This document shows positions 1-9,597 of a DNA stretch of 64,000 nucleotides, one piece after another. The notes below the pieces were generated by a model, which worked only from the letters and a program-made list of their open reading frames with translations, made no database searches and was not told the origin of the DNA. The stretch spans positions 448,501 through 512,500 of the forward strand of contig CAUYUJ010012669.1 in assembly GCA_963575745.1 (NCBI GenBank), read 5' to 3'. A program made the position numbers and the translations under genes. This stretch comes from Prorocentrum cordatum. Taxonomy: Eukaryota > Sar > Dinophyceae > Prorocentrales > Prorocentraceae. Within the stretch, counting starts at the first letter, position 1. Each line of letters begins with the position of its first letter.

Positions 1-611
1 GGACCCGTCGGGCGACTCGTCCAGTCGCTCCAGCAGCTCCGATGGACCTGGCCCACATTTGGCATCATGTACGATGACTGGGGCTGCCCGATCAGCTGGC
101 TGAATCTACCCCAAAACGCCTTCCTGCACATGCTGCGGGCCTCACAACGCAGGGCATTTCTGCGGAAGATCAAGCCACGGCGACACGACCTTGGCTACCT
201 CGCCTCGGTCAGACAGGGCCTTGACCTCTTCGCCAGCACGTGGCTCGCGCGAACCAAAGGAGCAGCCAAATGCACTGCCTGGCAGCTGGCGCTCCTCCTG
301 AACTACCTGTCGGGCGGGGACCACACCCAACAGCGACGATCCCGATCCAACACGTCGGCAGACCCCAGCCCCATGTGCCGCTACTGCGACGAGGAAGAGG
401 AAACTCAGGAGCACACTGTCCGCGACTGTAAGTGCTGGGCCCGAGAAAGAGTTCCTCTCACCACCCTCATCAGTGACGACCAGTGGGCCCGTCTTCCGCC
501 GCACACAAGACACTGCGGGCTCTTCGACGAAGACCCAGCCCTCCTCGACCTGCAGGCCGACCTCGCGAGGGACCCGCTGCCACAGCCCATCCCGCGGCCC
601 CCCCCTGAGGG
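1..611 (+). pseudogene. LINE-A ORF2, first piece (RT C-terminal part and zinc knuckle), interrupted
   Basis: This piece is the region downstream of the RT active site in a LINE ORF2. It is open from base 1 to 611 in the frame containing the ATG at 67. It is nearly identical to 23292-23902 of copy B, with scattered substitutions only. It contains a zinc knuckle (C-X2-C-X8-H-X4-C, near 376-430) that comes before the RNase H domain in copy B. The reading frame stops where a copia LTR begins at 612 and resumes at 10105. The excised segment (607-10104, 9498 bp) is a multiple of three, so the pre-insertion ORF was intact here. The 5' part of the copy lies outside the window. As it stands the gene cannot make full-length ORF2. 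Confidence 0.88.
607..611. repeat. Target site duplication of the copia element, left copy (GAGGG)
   Basis: GAGGG lies immediately before the LTR start at 612 and again after the second LTR at 10105-10109. The uninterrupted copy B (around 23898-23904) has GAGGG only once. Five-bp duplications are typical of Ty1/copia integrases. Confidence 0.95.
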
Positions 612-1118
612 TGCAATGGTCCCGCTTAGAACCACTGCCCTGATAGCAATCCTGAATGATGCTACTCTCTTCTCTGCTCTGACAACGTGTCGAGGGCACC
701 GTTGGCGGTGTTGAACTCGTCGCAAGACGGGTCGAATATGAGGGCAGTGACTGTGCGATGCTGATCGCACTATGGTGATGAACAGGATCTGTTTATCAGC
801 GGGCAGTTCGCTGTCCTGCGTCTCTCAGACGCACACCAGAAGTCCAGCGTCGCTGAGACGCTGCAAAGGCTTGAGCCAGAACGGTTTCGGATGAACCTGT
901 TCTGGGATATTATAATGGGGATCTCGAAGGATCTCGGAGGGCCTACTAAGCAAGGCTGGCTGCAACCTGGAGGCTAAAGGGGGCCCGATTCGCCGGGAAA
1001 CGCTTGGCTAACATACATGGGGCTCCTTTGGAGCCTGAAGCTTATATCACGCACGGCCTCTAGAGGCCATCTGTCGTAAGTAGGCTCTAGTGAGGCAGGC
1101 TCGGGGCTGTGAATTGCA
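612..1118 (-). repeat. 3' LTR of the copia element (507 bp)
   Basis: Direct copy of 9598-10104 with two substitutions. The + strand begins TGCAATGGTCC and ends GAATTGCA. The pol stop codon (1129-1131) lies 10 bp inside the element from this LTR, leaving almost no room for a separate polypurine tract, and none is evident. Confidence 0.95.
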
Positions 1119-1128
1119 TGCCCAAAAG

Positions 1129-4100
1129 CTAAAGATCGATGTTACGGCATCGAGACCTGCCTCTGGCAACTGAATTCACAGAAAGCACAGAGCGCGTGAG
1201 AGGCTTCACAGTGCCCCAAAGGGCTATATCTCCGGCAGGGGTCTCCTGCTCGTAGGGATTGTCGCGAGCGAAGTAGATCAGGGCCTCCAGCATAGCTTCA
1301 TCGTCATCTGCTGATAACGGCTTGCCGTGGTCCAGCTTGTCCATGCCCTCGGTCTTGCGCTTCCTAGCACTGCGGTGCAGGGGGTCGTCCACGAGTCTCC
1401 AGCGCTGACCTGACCGGAAGAACTCCAGCAAGACCTTGGCGGCTCGATCCTCGGTGAGGCCGTCGGCTAGCATGGCATCGCTGTGGACCCAGCGTATCTG
1501 GAGGGCCGTCTGCTCCTTCTGCTGTCGAATGCCTAGACACTCGATGCTCGTCCGCTTATCGCGTAGGCCGAGACCAGCTGACTCGCTCTTCTCGATCGCG
1601 TCGTAGCCCGACTTACCGTCTGTGACCAGTACGCCAGGGCAGGATGAGATGGCGTCGTTCACGTGCTGCTTGTTGGTGTAGTCCACTTGGCCGCACTCCA
1701 GCTCGTAGATGAACAGGCGCACGTAGCTGATCTCGTCGAGGGTCTCTGTCATCATCTGAACCTCCGCACTCGTACTGCTTCTGGCCACTCGCGGTAGTTT
1801 GCATGATCTCCATGAGATAGGCGCTACCGTCTCTGTCGAGCCACTCAGGAAAGACAGTGGTGCCAGCACGATCATCTCGCCACCCTGGGACTCGCCAGTG
1901 ATACGAGCGGCCCAGGCAGCATCGCCCCAGCCAACCACAGCGATCTGCTCGATGGCCGGGATGAGCATGACCACGTCGGCAGTGTCATTCATGGTGCGGA
2001 TCAGCTTGTTGATCTTCTGGATGGTAGAGACCGTCGCCGTAGGTATCTCCGCTTGAAGTAGAGAGACTTCTGCACTGAGCCACGGGGCCGACTGCTGAGC
2101 TCGCCATCCGACTGTACCAAGTCGGCCTCGTAGATCTGATCTCTCCTTGTCTGAAACTCCTTCCGTGGGCTTGCGTCCACGTCGTATCTTGATGGGCTCC
2201 ACGTTCAGGCTGTAGCTGTCCTGTGCGAGACTGCAGGTGTAGTCCTCATTCTGTCGAATACTGATGCCGCACTGCACAAACGCTCGGCTCTCCCAAGGTG
2301 TCCACTCGAAGGCCTGTTGTATCTCCTGTCGTTTCTTGAGGAAGGCCGAGTTGTGATGGTCGCCGGCGATCATCATGTCGTCGACGTGTAGGATAACCAT
2401 GCCGACCAGCTTCGTGCCGTCTCGAATGACCCAGACGCACGGCTCGCACTGTATCACCTCCAGCTGCAGCGTCCTGAGCGTGTCCTTGAAATGGAGCCAC
2501 CATTTGCGAGGAGCATGTACAAATCCGTACATAGGCTTGAGGAACTGCAGGACCTCGTCGTCTTTCATGCCGAAGGCCTGACGCACGTCCTTAGGCGGGT
2601 CCGCGTAGATCTTCCTCTTCTCCTCGTCCGTCTCGCCCTGGAGGAAGGCTGTCACTGCATCGGCCTTCTCCAGTTTCCACCTGTGTCTAGCTGCCATGGC
2701 CAGTAGAAGTTGACGTGCACGTCGGGAGGCAACTGGTGATTCTGTCCGCAGGTGCAGCAGGTCGGGGTCGCTGAAGCCGAGCACGACCAGTCTGGCTTTG
2801 CCTCGTAGCACGTTCCCCTGGTCATCCTTCTTCCAGGTCAGCACGAAGCGGCAGCGCAGCAGGCGCGCCGGGTCGATCCCCTGTCGGCTGAGGATCCTGA
2901 CGGCCTTCGTGCTGAGGACTGAGGTGCACTCCTTCTGCTGGGCCTCGAGTAGCAGCTTCTTCTCCTCAGGCGTCGCCTTCTTAAATGAGACCTCCACTCG
3001 GCCCTTGCGGGCCTGCGATGCCACGAAGTTGCTGGGGTCGTCCATGTAGGCCATGAACGCATGCTCGTTGCTGACAGGGATGTCCAGCACGATGAGTTCG
3101 TCGTTCTCCTTCATATCGTCGTACTGCTGGACACTGTAGGCATAGTCGCTGTAGAAGTTACCCTCTTGCAGGTAGTAGGAGAAGGCCTCCTGGGTCGCAG
3201 CGTTGACCCGCTGCTTCTTAGCCGGGGGCTCGGTTGAGCCGGGCTCTCGGATCCGGCGCTTATCGTTCACGTCGGGCGCCGAGATATCGTCGAGGTCATC
3301 GTCAGTCTCCACCTCGATGGGCCGCTGCGACGCGCGCTCCTCCTGGTCGTCGCCGGGAGGGGCTTCCATGACGATCTCCTCCTCGATGGGCTGCTCAGCT
3401 TCTTCGGGTAGTCCAGCTTCGTGGCCGTCTTCCTGTGGAATGCCTGGTGGAACTTCTGGCTGAGCTGGCCGGATGAGAGGTTCCTGGACCTCGGTCGCCT
3501 CGTTCCAGGGATTACCCTTCTTCCGCATACGCTTGGGAGGTCGCGGTCCAGGTAGAGGTCGCTCTTCCAGTCCGGGTGGTGCCGCCAAGGCTCCACCACC
3601 TCCGCCGCCTCCTGGGTCAAGACTACGAGGGTCTCCTTGTGGAACAGGAAGATCATCGTCCTCAGAAATGGCCCAGGGTCCGCTCGCGTTGCTCTCGAAG
3701 GTGCGGGCGCTGACCGATTCACCGTCATCAGCGGCCAAATCCTCGCCAGTGGGCGGGGACTCGTTCGACAAGTCGATCACCTCGTTAGTGTCGAGCTGCT
3801 TCTGGACATCGCCGAAGGTCCAGGTCCCCGGCTGCTCGCGGCGCGAGCGTAGGGAGTCCATCGCCTCCTCAGAAGGCGTGGCAGGTCGAAGTTGTTCGGG
3901 AGCAACTCGGTAGAGGCGGCCAGCCAGTGTGATATTGACCACCGTCCCAGGTAGACCAGGTCGGTGTCCCGAGCTCGCTGGCTCGTGACAAAGTACTCGT
4001 CCAGGTCCGTACCAGCGTCCTCGCCCAGGCATTGAGCGAGGCTGTCTCTTCTTGCGCCAGGCCCCTGGTGGGAGCCGCCTGTAGACGAAAACCATATCGC

Positions 4101-5955
4101 CCGTCTCGTACTTCTTGAAGGACCTGAAGCGCGCGGCCTCCGCTCGCTTAACTCGGTCAGAGTTCTCGGTCTGGATGTGAGCCAGCCGCGCCATCCGTCG
4201 TACCTGGGCGTCCCTGCTGAAGGTACCGTCCTGCAGCTCGGCACTGATGAGCGGCAGGTTGTTTGGCTCGTCCGACAGGTTGACTGTCGTCCCAGTCGGC
4301 GTCCGTCCCGCGTAGCGCTGCAGCGGGCTGAACCCGTCGATCCTGATCAGGTCGTTCCTGGCCGCTGTCTGGAGTCCGAGCATCTCGCTGGTGGGTACTT
4401 CGGCTGAGACCATCTCGTCGAAAGCGTCGAGGGCCTCCTTGAAGGCTTCAATGGCGCGCTCGATCTTGCCGATCTGCCAGTGGGCGTCGGCCGCGCATGG
4501 GAGACAGTAGACTCCCTGGCCCTCGATCCACTCGCGGAACTCGTCGGAGATGGCGCTGCCGGCAGGGTCATAGCGCATGACCTTCGGGCGTCCCATCCAG
4601 GGGAACCATTTTGTAGCAAAGATATGCCGAAGGTCGCCGGCACGAACTTGTCGAGTCGTACCCGGGATCGGCTTCTCGTCGATCAGCCGCACGTAGAGGG
4701 TGTCCGAGCCGGCGTCGAGTATCGCCAGCGCCATCACGTTCGTGTTCGTGCTGCGACGGATCCACGAGAAAGCGTCGAAAAGCACCTCGTGACCGTTTTG
4801 GGGCTGCTCTGCTGATGAGGCTGGTGGCCGCTTAGTAGGTGGTCGATGTGCGTCGCAGATGTCGCACTTGAAGGTTCTGGCCAGACGTAGCACCTCTGGT
4901 CGAGCGCCACGGTCGCGAAGGTATCGTAGTAGATGAGCTCGAGGTAGGTGTCCGAGGTTGGTATGGACCAATCTGATGTAGCTCTCGAGCTTCTTGACCG
5001 TCTCGTTGGTGAGGTTGTGCGCTTCCTTGCCGTCTTGTGGTGGAAGAGACGGCTCGTCCTCCTCTGGCGTAGGCTCTGTCGGTGGCTGCTGGGTAGCTGC
5101 CATGCAGAGGCAGTTCACAACCTCGTCCTCGAAGTAGTTCTGGTTCTGGCTCTTGGTCAGAGCCCTGAGGATCCGGCGGCACAGCATCTTGGGGTAGGAG
5201 CCCGAGGCCTCGGTCCTCAAGCTGCTCTCTATCTCCTCGTGGTAGTGTCCTCCACGGCACTGTAGAGGTTGTAGGGCTACCCAGATCCTCCTGTCATTCG
5301 TCAGGAACTTCCAGCGCTTCTTCATGAGCTCGCCCGTGTCAGGGGCTCGTAGTCCGCAGGCGCAGCCATCCACGATCACCTCGCACGGTAGGATCTTGTG
5401 GAGATCCTTCCAGCAGGTCTTCTGCCACGACCGACTGTTGTGGGGCTGCTCGGCGAGGGCCGAGCCGTTCAGGTGGAGCACCTGGTGCTCGATGAGCCTC
5501 TTGTTGTTCTCGAAGATCCGCTGGCTCTTGAGCCGCTTCCTGCGAAGGTTCTCCTTCTGTTGATCGTTGCGCTGGTTGACGTTCTGCATTATCGACCATG
5601 GACCGCAGGGTGGTGTACTGACGAAGAGCTCCGGGCGCTTCTCGTCTAGCAGGAACTTCGCCTTGTGGTAGCCCTGCGGCTTGCTGAGGTCGTTCTCGTT
5701 GAAGAGGCCGAGCCGCTCGTAGTGGTAGCCCTTCTCGTCGCACACCTTCCCGATATTCGAGTCCTCGTGGGTGCACGCTTCGACCATCGTCAGGCGGCCG
5801 AAGGTTGCGAGGGCGCACATAGCTCCGAAAATGGCCGACCTCGTCGTATGTGTAGCTGCCCGTATCGCCTGGCGCTGGTGGCCCTTCAGCGGCCTGCTCT
5901 CGTCGCCGCGCCACCGAGACCTCTCGGCCTGAACCTCACTCAGGCCTTCGTCTTG
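1129..5955 (-). CDS. Copia Pol: methyltransferase-like segment, integrase, reverse transcriptase, RNase H
   Basis: This frame stays open from 7446 to the TAG at 1129-1131. From about 5955 onward it is the true coding frame (before that the neighbouring frame looks coding). Integrase: an HHCC-type finger (HTNLGH near 4971, then CDIC), a core with aspartates in LFDAF (about 4770) and RYDPAG (about 4567), then a glutamate in an E-rich helix. Reverse transcriptase: KARLVVLGF, SPVA, the copia-like KPMYGF and the catalytic VDD in ILHVDDMM (about 2368-2398). RNase H: GWGDAAWA (about 1910-1934), SAEVQ, VTDGKS and WVHSDAMLADGLTE (about 1460-1500). An acidic, proline-rich stretch separates integrase and RT. 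No stop occurs across all these domains, so this part is well preserved. The protein would act in a cytoplasmic virus-like particle and, for integrase, in the nucleus. Confidence 0.93.
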   Translation of the reverse strand, partial: QDEGLSEVQAERSRWRGDESRPLKGHQRQAIRAATHTTRSAIFGAMCALATFGRLTMVEACTHEDSNIGKVCDEKGYHYERLGLFNENDLSKPQGYHKAKFLLDEKRPELFVSTPPCGPWSIMQNVNQRNDQQKENLRRKRLKSQRIFENNKRLIEHQVLHLNGSALAEQPHNSRSWQKTCWKDLHKILPCEVIVDGCACGLRAPDTGELMKKRWKFLTNDRRIWVALQPLQCRGGHYHEEIESSLRTEASGSYPKMLCRRILRALTKSQNQNYFEDEVVNCLCMAATQQPPTEPTPEEDEPSLPPQDGKEAHNLTNETVKKLESYIRLVHTNLGHLPRAHLLRYLRDRGARPEVLRLARTFKCDICDAHRPPTKRPPASSAEQPQNGHEVLFDAFSWIRRSTNTNVMALAILDAGSDTLYVRLIDEKPIPGTTRQVRAGDLRHIFATKWFPWMGRPKVMRYDPAGSAISDEFREWIEGQGVYCLPCAADAHWQIGKIERAIEAFKEALDAFDEMVSAEVPTSEMLGLQTAARNDLIRIDGFSPLQRYAGRTPTGTTVNLSDEPNNLPLISAELQDGTFSRDAQVRRMARLAHIQTENSDRVKRAEAARFRSFKKYETGDMVFVYRRLPPGAWRKKRQPRSMPGRGRWYGPGRVLCHEPASSGHRPGLPGTVVNITLAGRLYRVAPEQLRPATPSEEAMDSLRSRREQPGTWTFGDVQKQLDTNEVIDLSNESPPTGEDLAADDGESVSARTFESNASGPWAISEDDDLPVPQGDPRSLDPGGGGGGGALAAPPGLEERPLPGPRPPKRMRKKGNPWNEATEVQEPLIRPAQPEVPPGIPQEDGHEAGLPEEAEQPIEEEIVMEAPPGDDQEERASQRPIEVETDDDLDDISAPDVNDKRRIREPGSTEPPAKKQRVNAATQEAFSYYLQEGNFYSDYAYSVQQYDDMKENDELIVLDIPVSNEHAFMAYMDDPSNFVASQARKGRVEVSFKKATPEEKKLLLEAQQKECTSVLSTKAVRILSRQGIDPARLLRCRFVLTWKKDDQGNVLRGKARLVVLGFSDPDLLHLRTESPVASRRARQLLLAMAARHRWKLEKADAVTAFLQGETDEEKRKIYADPPKDVRQAFGMKDDEVLQFLKPMYGFVHAPRKWWLHFKDTLRTLQLEVIQCEPCVWVIRDGTKLVGMVILHVDDMMIAGDHHNSAFLKKRQEIQQAFEWTPWESRAFVQCGISIRQNEDYTCSLAQDSYSLNVEPIKIRRGRKPTEGVSDKERSDLRGRLGTVGWRAQQSAPWLSAEVSLLQAEIPTATVSTIQKINKLIRTMNDTADVVMLIPAIEQIAVVGWGDAAWAARITGESQGGEMIVLAPLSFLSGSTETVAPISWRSCKLPRVARSSTSAEVQMMTETLDEISYVRLFIYELECGQVDYTNKQHVNDAISSCPGVLVTDGKSGYDAIEKSESAGLGLRDKRTSIECLGIRQQKEQTALQIRWVHSDAMLADGLTEDRAAKVLLEFFRSGQRWRLVDDPLHRSARKRKTEGMDKLDHGKPLSADDDEAMLEALIYFARDNPYEQETPAGDIALWGTVKPLTRSVLSVNSVARGRSRCRNIDL
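5340..5800 (-). other. Methyltransferase-like segment within copia Pol
   Basis: Just before the integrase finger the polyprotein has a segment of about 150 residues not found in classical copia elements. It runs from MVEACTHED (near 5787), through an acidic NENDLS stretch, to STPPCGPWS (near 5600-5620), then AEQPHNSRSW and a short CACGL stretch. The spacing and the PPC-x-x-x-S core resemble motifs I to IV of C5-cytosine DNA methyltransferases (usual motif GPPCQGFS), but the glycine-rich motif I and a clear ENV motif are missing. Known background: cytosine methyltransferases have been reported inside dinoflagellate retrotransposons. Here I infer only a related or degenerate fold. Activity is not supported. 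Confidence 0.4.
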
Positions 5956-7479
5956 ACCGCACACGCCTGGTGGCACCAACCGTAGAGCCTCACCTTCACG
6001 ATCGGCTCGTTCTTGGCGATGCATCGGCGTAGCTTGCAGTCCGGGTGCTGGCACATCTGAGTGTAGTGAGCTGAGATCGCCGGGCCCACGGGCATGGCCG
6101 TCGTCTCCATCTTCTTGGTATCCGTCTCCTTCTTGATCTTGATAGTCGCTGCCGCCGTGCCGCGCTGCTCGATGATGTACGCGATGATCTTGTCGATCAC
6201 CTCCTCCTTCTTGCCAGTCTGGGTCAGTCCCCACATCTTGCACAGCGGCTTGAGATGGTTGACCAACGTGACCATGCTGAGCTGCTCGTGGATCTGCTCC
6301 GAGCTCAGCGCTGCAAACGCATCCACCTCCGCAAACTTGGTCAAGAAATCTGACTTTGCGGTCTCGATGGTGGCTCGCAGCTCTTGATTCTGCGCGCGCG
6401 CGGCTGCTGAGGCTGCTGACTTCTGGGACAGGGGGCGCTGCTTCGGCTCCGTGCACGGCTGGCACGGCTCGATCTTCGCACGATGCTCGATGTCCGCCGG
6501 CCAGGTCGGGTACCTCTCGGGTAGCAACTGCACAGGTAGTCCGAGGCTGTCCAGCTTCCAGTTCACACGGTCGATCGTCTTGATGAAGACCTTCTGGATG
6601 ATTCGTCCCCAGCGACGGCACTGCGTCCACTGCTGGAGGAGCTTGCTGGACCACATCTCCCAGTTCGGTAGGTGCTCCTGCAGGAAGGTGTCCGTCATCC
6701 GCTTCATGCTGTTGTCCAGCTCCGAGCCCTCGATCGTGTAGAAGATGTGACCCCTCACGTCCTGATGAGCGATCAGTCGCCCCTGCGGCTGCATCCGTTG
6801 TAGTGTAGGCCTTGCCGGCGTCGACGTGAAGGTCGTCGCCGATGATCCCGAGTCCAGTAGCGGGGCCCGAACATCCACCTGCTCCCATGGGCCATCCATC
6901 TCCTCGTTCTCCAGCTTGATCTGCTGGCTCTCTGCTTTGCGACATTTCGCCTCGCGGTTGAGGCTCATGCGAATATGTAGGACAAACTGGATGTTGTCGG
7001 AGCTCAGGGCTCGAATATGGAAGAATAGCTGGTTGCTGAAATCGGAGCTCTGAGCTCGAATCGCTCGCACCAAAAATGGCTCTTGGAGACGGGGATGTTT
7101 CTGTTTGGAGCTCTGGAAACTCTGGGATCTCAGGGAAGGCCTCTGGAGATAACTCCGATAATGCCGTAGGTGATGGAGTCGGGGCTGATACGGATGATGT
7201 CCCTGACGTAAGTGATGATGTCCCCGACGTAATTGATGATGTCCCCGTACTTGTAAATGATGATGATGTTGCTGTAGGCGTAATTGGTGATGGTGCCCCC
7301 GTACTCGTAAATGATGATGATGTACCTGGGGCCTGTAGGGCTCCATTATCTGGGACCTCGTCGGGGAACTCCTGGGGCACCACTGCAGACGGTTTATCGT
7401 TCTCGCTTTTGATCGGCTGCTCTTTTTCATGTTTTCCCTCCGGCACCGTAGCAGTCTCGGGTGTCGAGGGCGTGGACCC
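5940..7479 (-). pseudogene. Copia linker region with SAP-like motif, split over two frames
   Basis: After the TAG at 7480-7482 the protease frame continues as a Ser/Thr/Pro-rich, low-complexity linker to about 7070. Coding then appears to switch to the other minus-strand frame (same frame as gag) until a stop at 5940, and back to the Pol frame near 5955. The switched part is rich in charged residues and carries a SAP-like helix pair (LKPLCKMWGL then GKKEEVIDKII, near 6180-6260) and a Cys/His cluster at the end (CQHPDCKLRRC, then GWCHQAC). SAP motifs bind DNA or chromatin in other proteins, and a role in targeting is possible but unproven. The competing frame in this interval is long but compositionally odd (Gly/Ala/Arg-rich), so I treat it as a shadow. 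Confidence 0.6.
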
Positions 7480-9533
7480 CTACTCGAGAGATGCCACGAA
7501 GCCAAAATCGGCTTGTCGAACAAGTGGCAGTGCAAGATGACCGCTCGGAAGGACGAGCAGTTCGGCTCGGCGCCCGAGCTTCTTGAAGTAGACAGAATGC
7601 GCCTCGCAGTCGGTCACAGCTCCTAGGCGGCTCAAAACATCCACTCCGATCAAGAGCGGGGCATCTGCGTCGAGGATGTTTATCTCGAGCTCGCCGTCCA
7701 CACCGGCGATCATAAGAGGGAAGGTTGCCTTGCCGGTGCAGGTCTTGGCGTTGCCATCTCCAAAGATAAAGGTACTCTTCTGGCTAACGTCCATCTTGAT
7801 GTTTTTGCCCGTCTGCTCATAGATGATATCGCGTAGATTCTCGGCAGCCTCGATGCCCATGATGCTGGAGGTCGCGCCGATGTCCAGAATACCGAAGCCC
7901 TTGGAGGAGCTCTGCTTCACACTCATGAGGATCCAGTCGTCTAGCTTCTCCAGGGTTGGCCAGCTCGGTAGTTTCACATGATGGACTTGCTCTCGCCTCT
8001 CGATGGATTTCTCCACCTCCAGGTACATCGTCTTCTCGAGCTGTTTCTTCGGAAGCTTCGGTCGATTCTTGATCACTGGCTTATTGTTGAGCGTCGTCTC
8101 CAGCTCCAGGCGCGAGGTCTCGTCCCTGATGAGATTTGCCTCCATCTCGGCGTCCTGCTCGGCGCCGAAGAACACGTAGGCTCCGAAACCTCGCTTAGGT
8201 CGTTCACGATCTTTGCTGCTGGTGGAGGAAGCGCGGTCTCGGTGATCCTTAGTCTCGTGATTGCCGCCGCACTTCAGACAGGGTCCCTTACGGGGCGGCC
8301 GGCCCTGGGAGCGATCTCCATCACGTCGGGGTGGTACATCGCGTCGTTGTCCGCTCCCTCGGCCTCGTCCTTTCGATGATCCAGAGCCTCGGGATCCAGC
8401 TCGAGGTCCCTGGAACTTGCGCTGTCCTCCGCGTCCTTCTCGCTTCTTGTTCTCATCCACGGGGTAGAACTTCCTGGCGGTCTTCACTCGTCGGAGTAGA
8501 TCTCGAGCTTCTTCGAAACTGCGCTGCTGGGCGGCGAACGCGGTCTCGGCCTCCTCGATCTCCTGGGCGCTGTAGAGCGGCTCCTCGGGATCTCCTTCGT
8601 CCTCGTCGCCGTCCGCGTCCTCATAGGTGGCCTCCGACTGGTCGCCATCGTAGTAGCTGTAGTCGTCGTCGTCCTCGCTGTTCTCCTCCCAGCCGGCATG
8701 GATCCGACCTCGCTCGCGATGGCGATGGTTGTCCTTGCCGTGCTTCTTATCTCTGTTCGTCAGCTCGTCATCTGGCCAAGATACTCGTAGCTGCTCGCCG
8801 ATGCTGTCGTAGTCGAAGTTGCCTTTGACTGCGCTGATAACTGCCGCACGCTCCGTCGGGGAAAGTCTTGATCTCTGCAGCAGTAGCCATCCGCGCAGCT
8901 GGTCAAGAGGAATCGCCTGGTTGAAGTCGGTTCCGAAATCTGGATGCTCAGGGACTCCTCAAGTCCAGTCTTGGTGAAGTTCCAGAGCTGGTAGTTCAAC
9001 TCCTTGGCCTTGTCGGCGGCGTCCTCCGGGCCCTCCTGCTCGATCTTGTACAAGAACCAGTTGAGCTCCGAGTAGAGGGTGTTCCACTCCTTTGACCTTT
9101 CCGACAGCCGGGCCGTGCGCTGCTTCTTGAAATACTCGGTGTCGAAACCCTTGACCACGTCGTGGTAGGCCTCATCGTCTCTGCTTATATAGCTCGGCAT
9201 TGGCTCTCCAGTGTCTCGACGAAGATCGAAGATCCATCGGGCCAGATATTTGCCTGCATCCTGGATGGGCTGAGCTCCGAGCTTGGCACGAATGTGTCGC
9301 AGTAGCTCAGCTGCACCGTCGTCTCTCTCAATGCGGTCCCAGTCCACATCCTTGGCTGCTTGTCGTGCTCGACCTTCCAGTCGTCTCCACAAACGAGGGC
9401 CGCATACATATCGTTCATCTCGACGGGTTCCTCGGATGTAAGCTTTGACGTCTCTCTCGTAATCGTCCACCGTGGTGAGATCTCCGTTCCACTTCGGTAC
9501 GATGTCATCGCTGTTATTGTTGTTCTTCGCCAT
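7480..9533 (-). pseudogene. Copia Gag and aspartic protease, one frameshift
   Basis: The ATG at 9533 (MAKNNNN) opens a Gag-like frame. Near 8930-8945 the coding moves to another minus-strand frame, which continues without a stop through an acidic, Tyr/Asp-rich stretch, a basic Gly/Arg region, a zinc knuckle variant (CLKC then H and H, about 8242-8280; the usual last Cys is His) and a retropepsin-type site (LDIGATSSIMG, active Asp codon near 7882-7884; the usual Ser after Asp is Ile). It ends with LLIGVDVL and a TAG at 7480-7482. Gag would coat the RNA in the particle and protease would mature the polyprotein. The frameshift could be a mutation or, less likely, programmed recoding. Confidence 0.85.
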
Positions 9534-9574
9534 GGCTCAAACGATGAACTTATATCCGTGAATCTGTAGTCCGT

Positions 9575-9597
9575 GGAGCTTGATAGCTCCGCTACCA
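9575..9597 (-). other. Primer binding site and adjoining hairpin of the copia element
   Basis: Directly inside the 5' LTR the sense strand reads TGGTAGCGGAGC (9597-9586), which fits priming by the 3' end of a tRNA (...GCTACCA). It resembles but does not exactly match the initiator-Met site common in copia elements (TGGTATCAGAGC or TGGTAGCAGAGG types). The site overlaps a perfect hairpin, GGAGCT-TGAT-AGCTCC at 9575-9590. Confidence 0.7.

Noticed and set aside
1119-1135. Polypurine tract of the copia element
   Set aside because: The sense-strand sequence before the 3' LTR is not purine-rich and pol reaches to within 10 bp of the LTR; no tract could be defended.
5960-7010. The long Pol frame reading through this interval (Gly/Ala/Arg-rich peptide)
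   Set aside because: The neighbouring frame here has balanced composition, a SAP-like motif and a Cys/His cluster; the Pol frame looks like a shadow that happens to lack stops.
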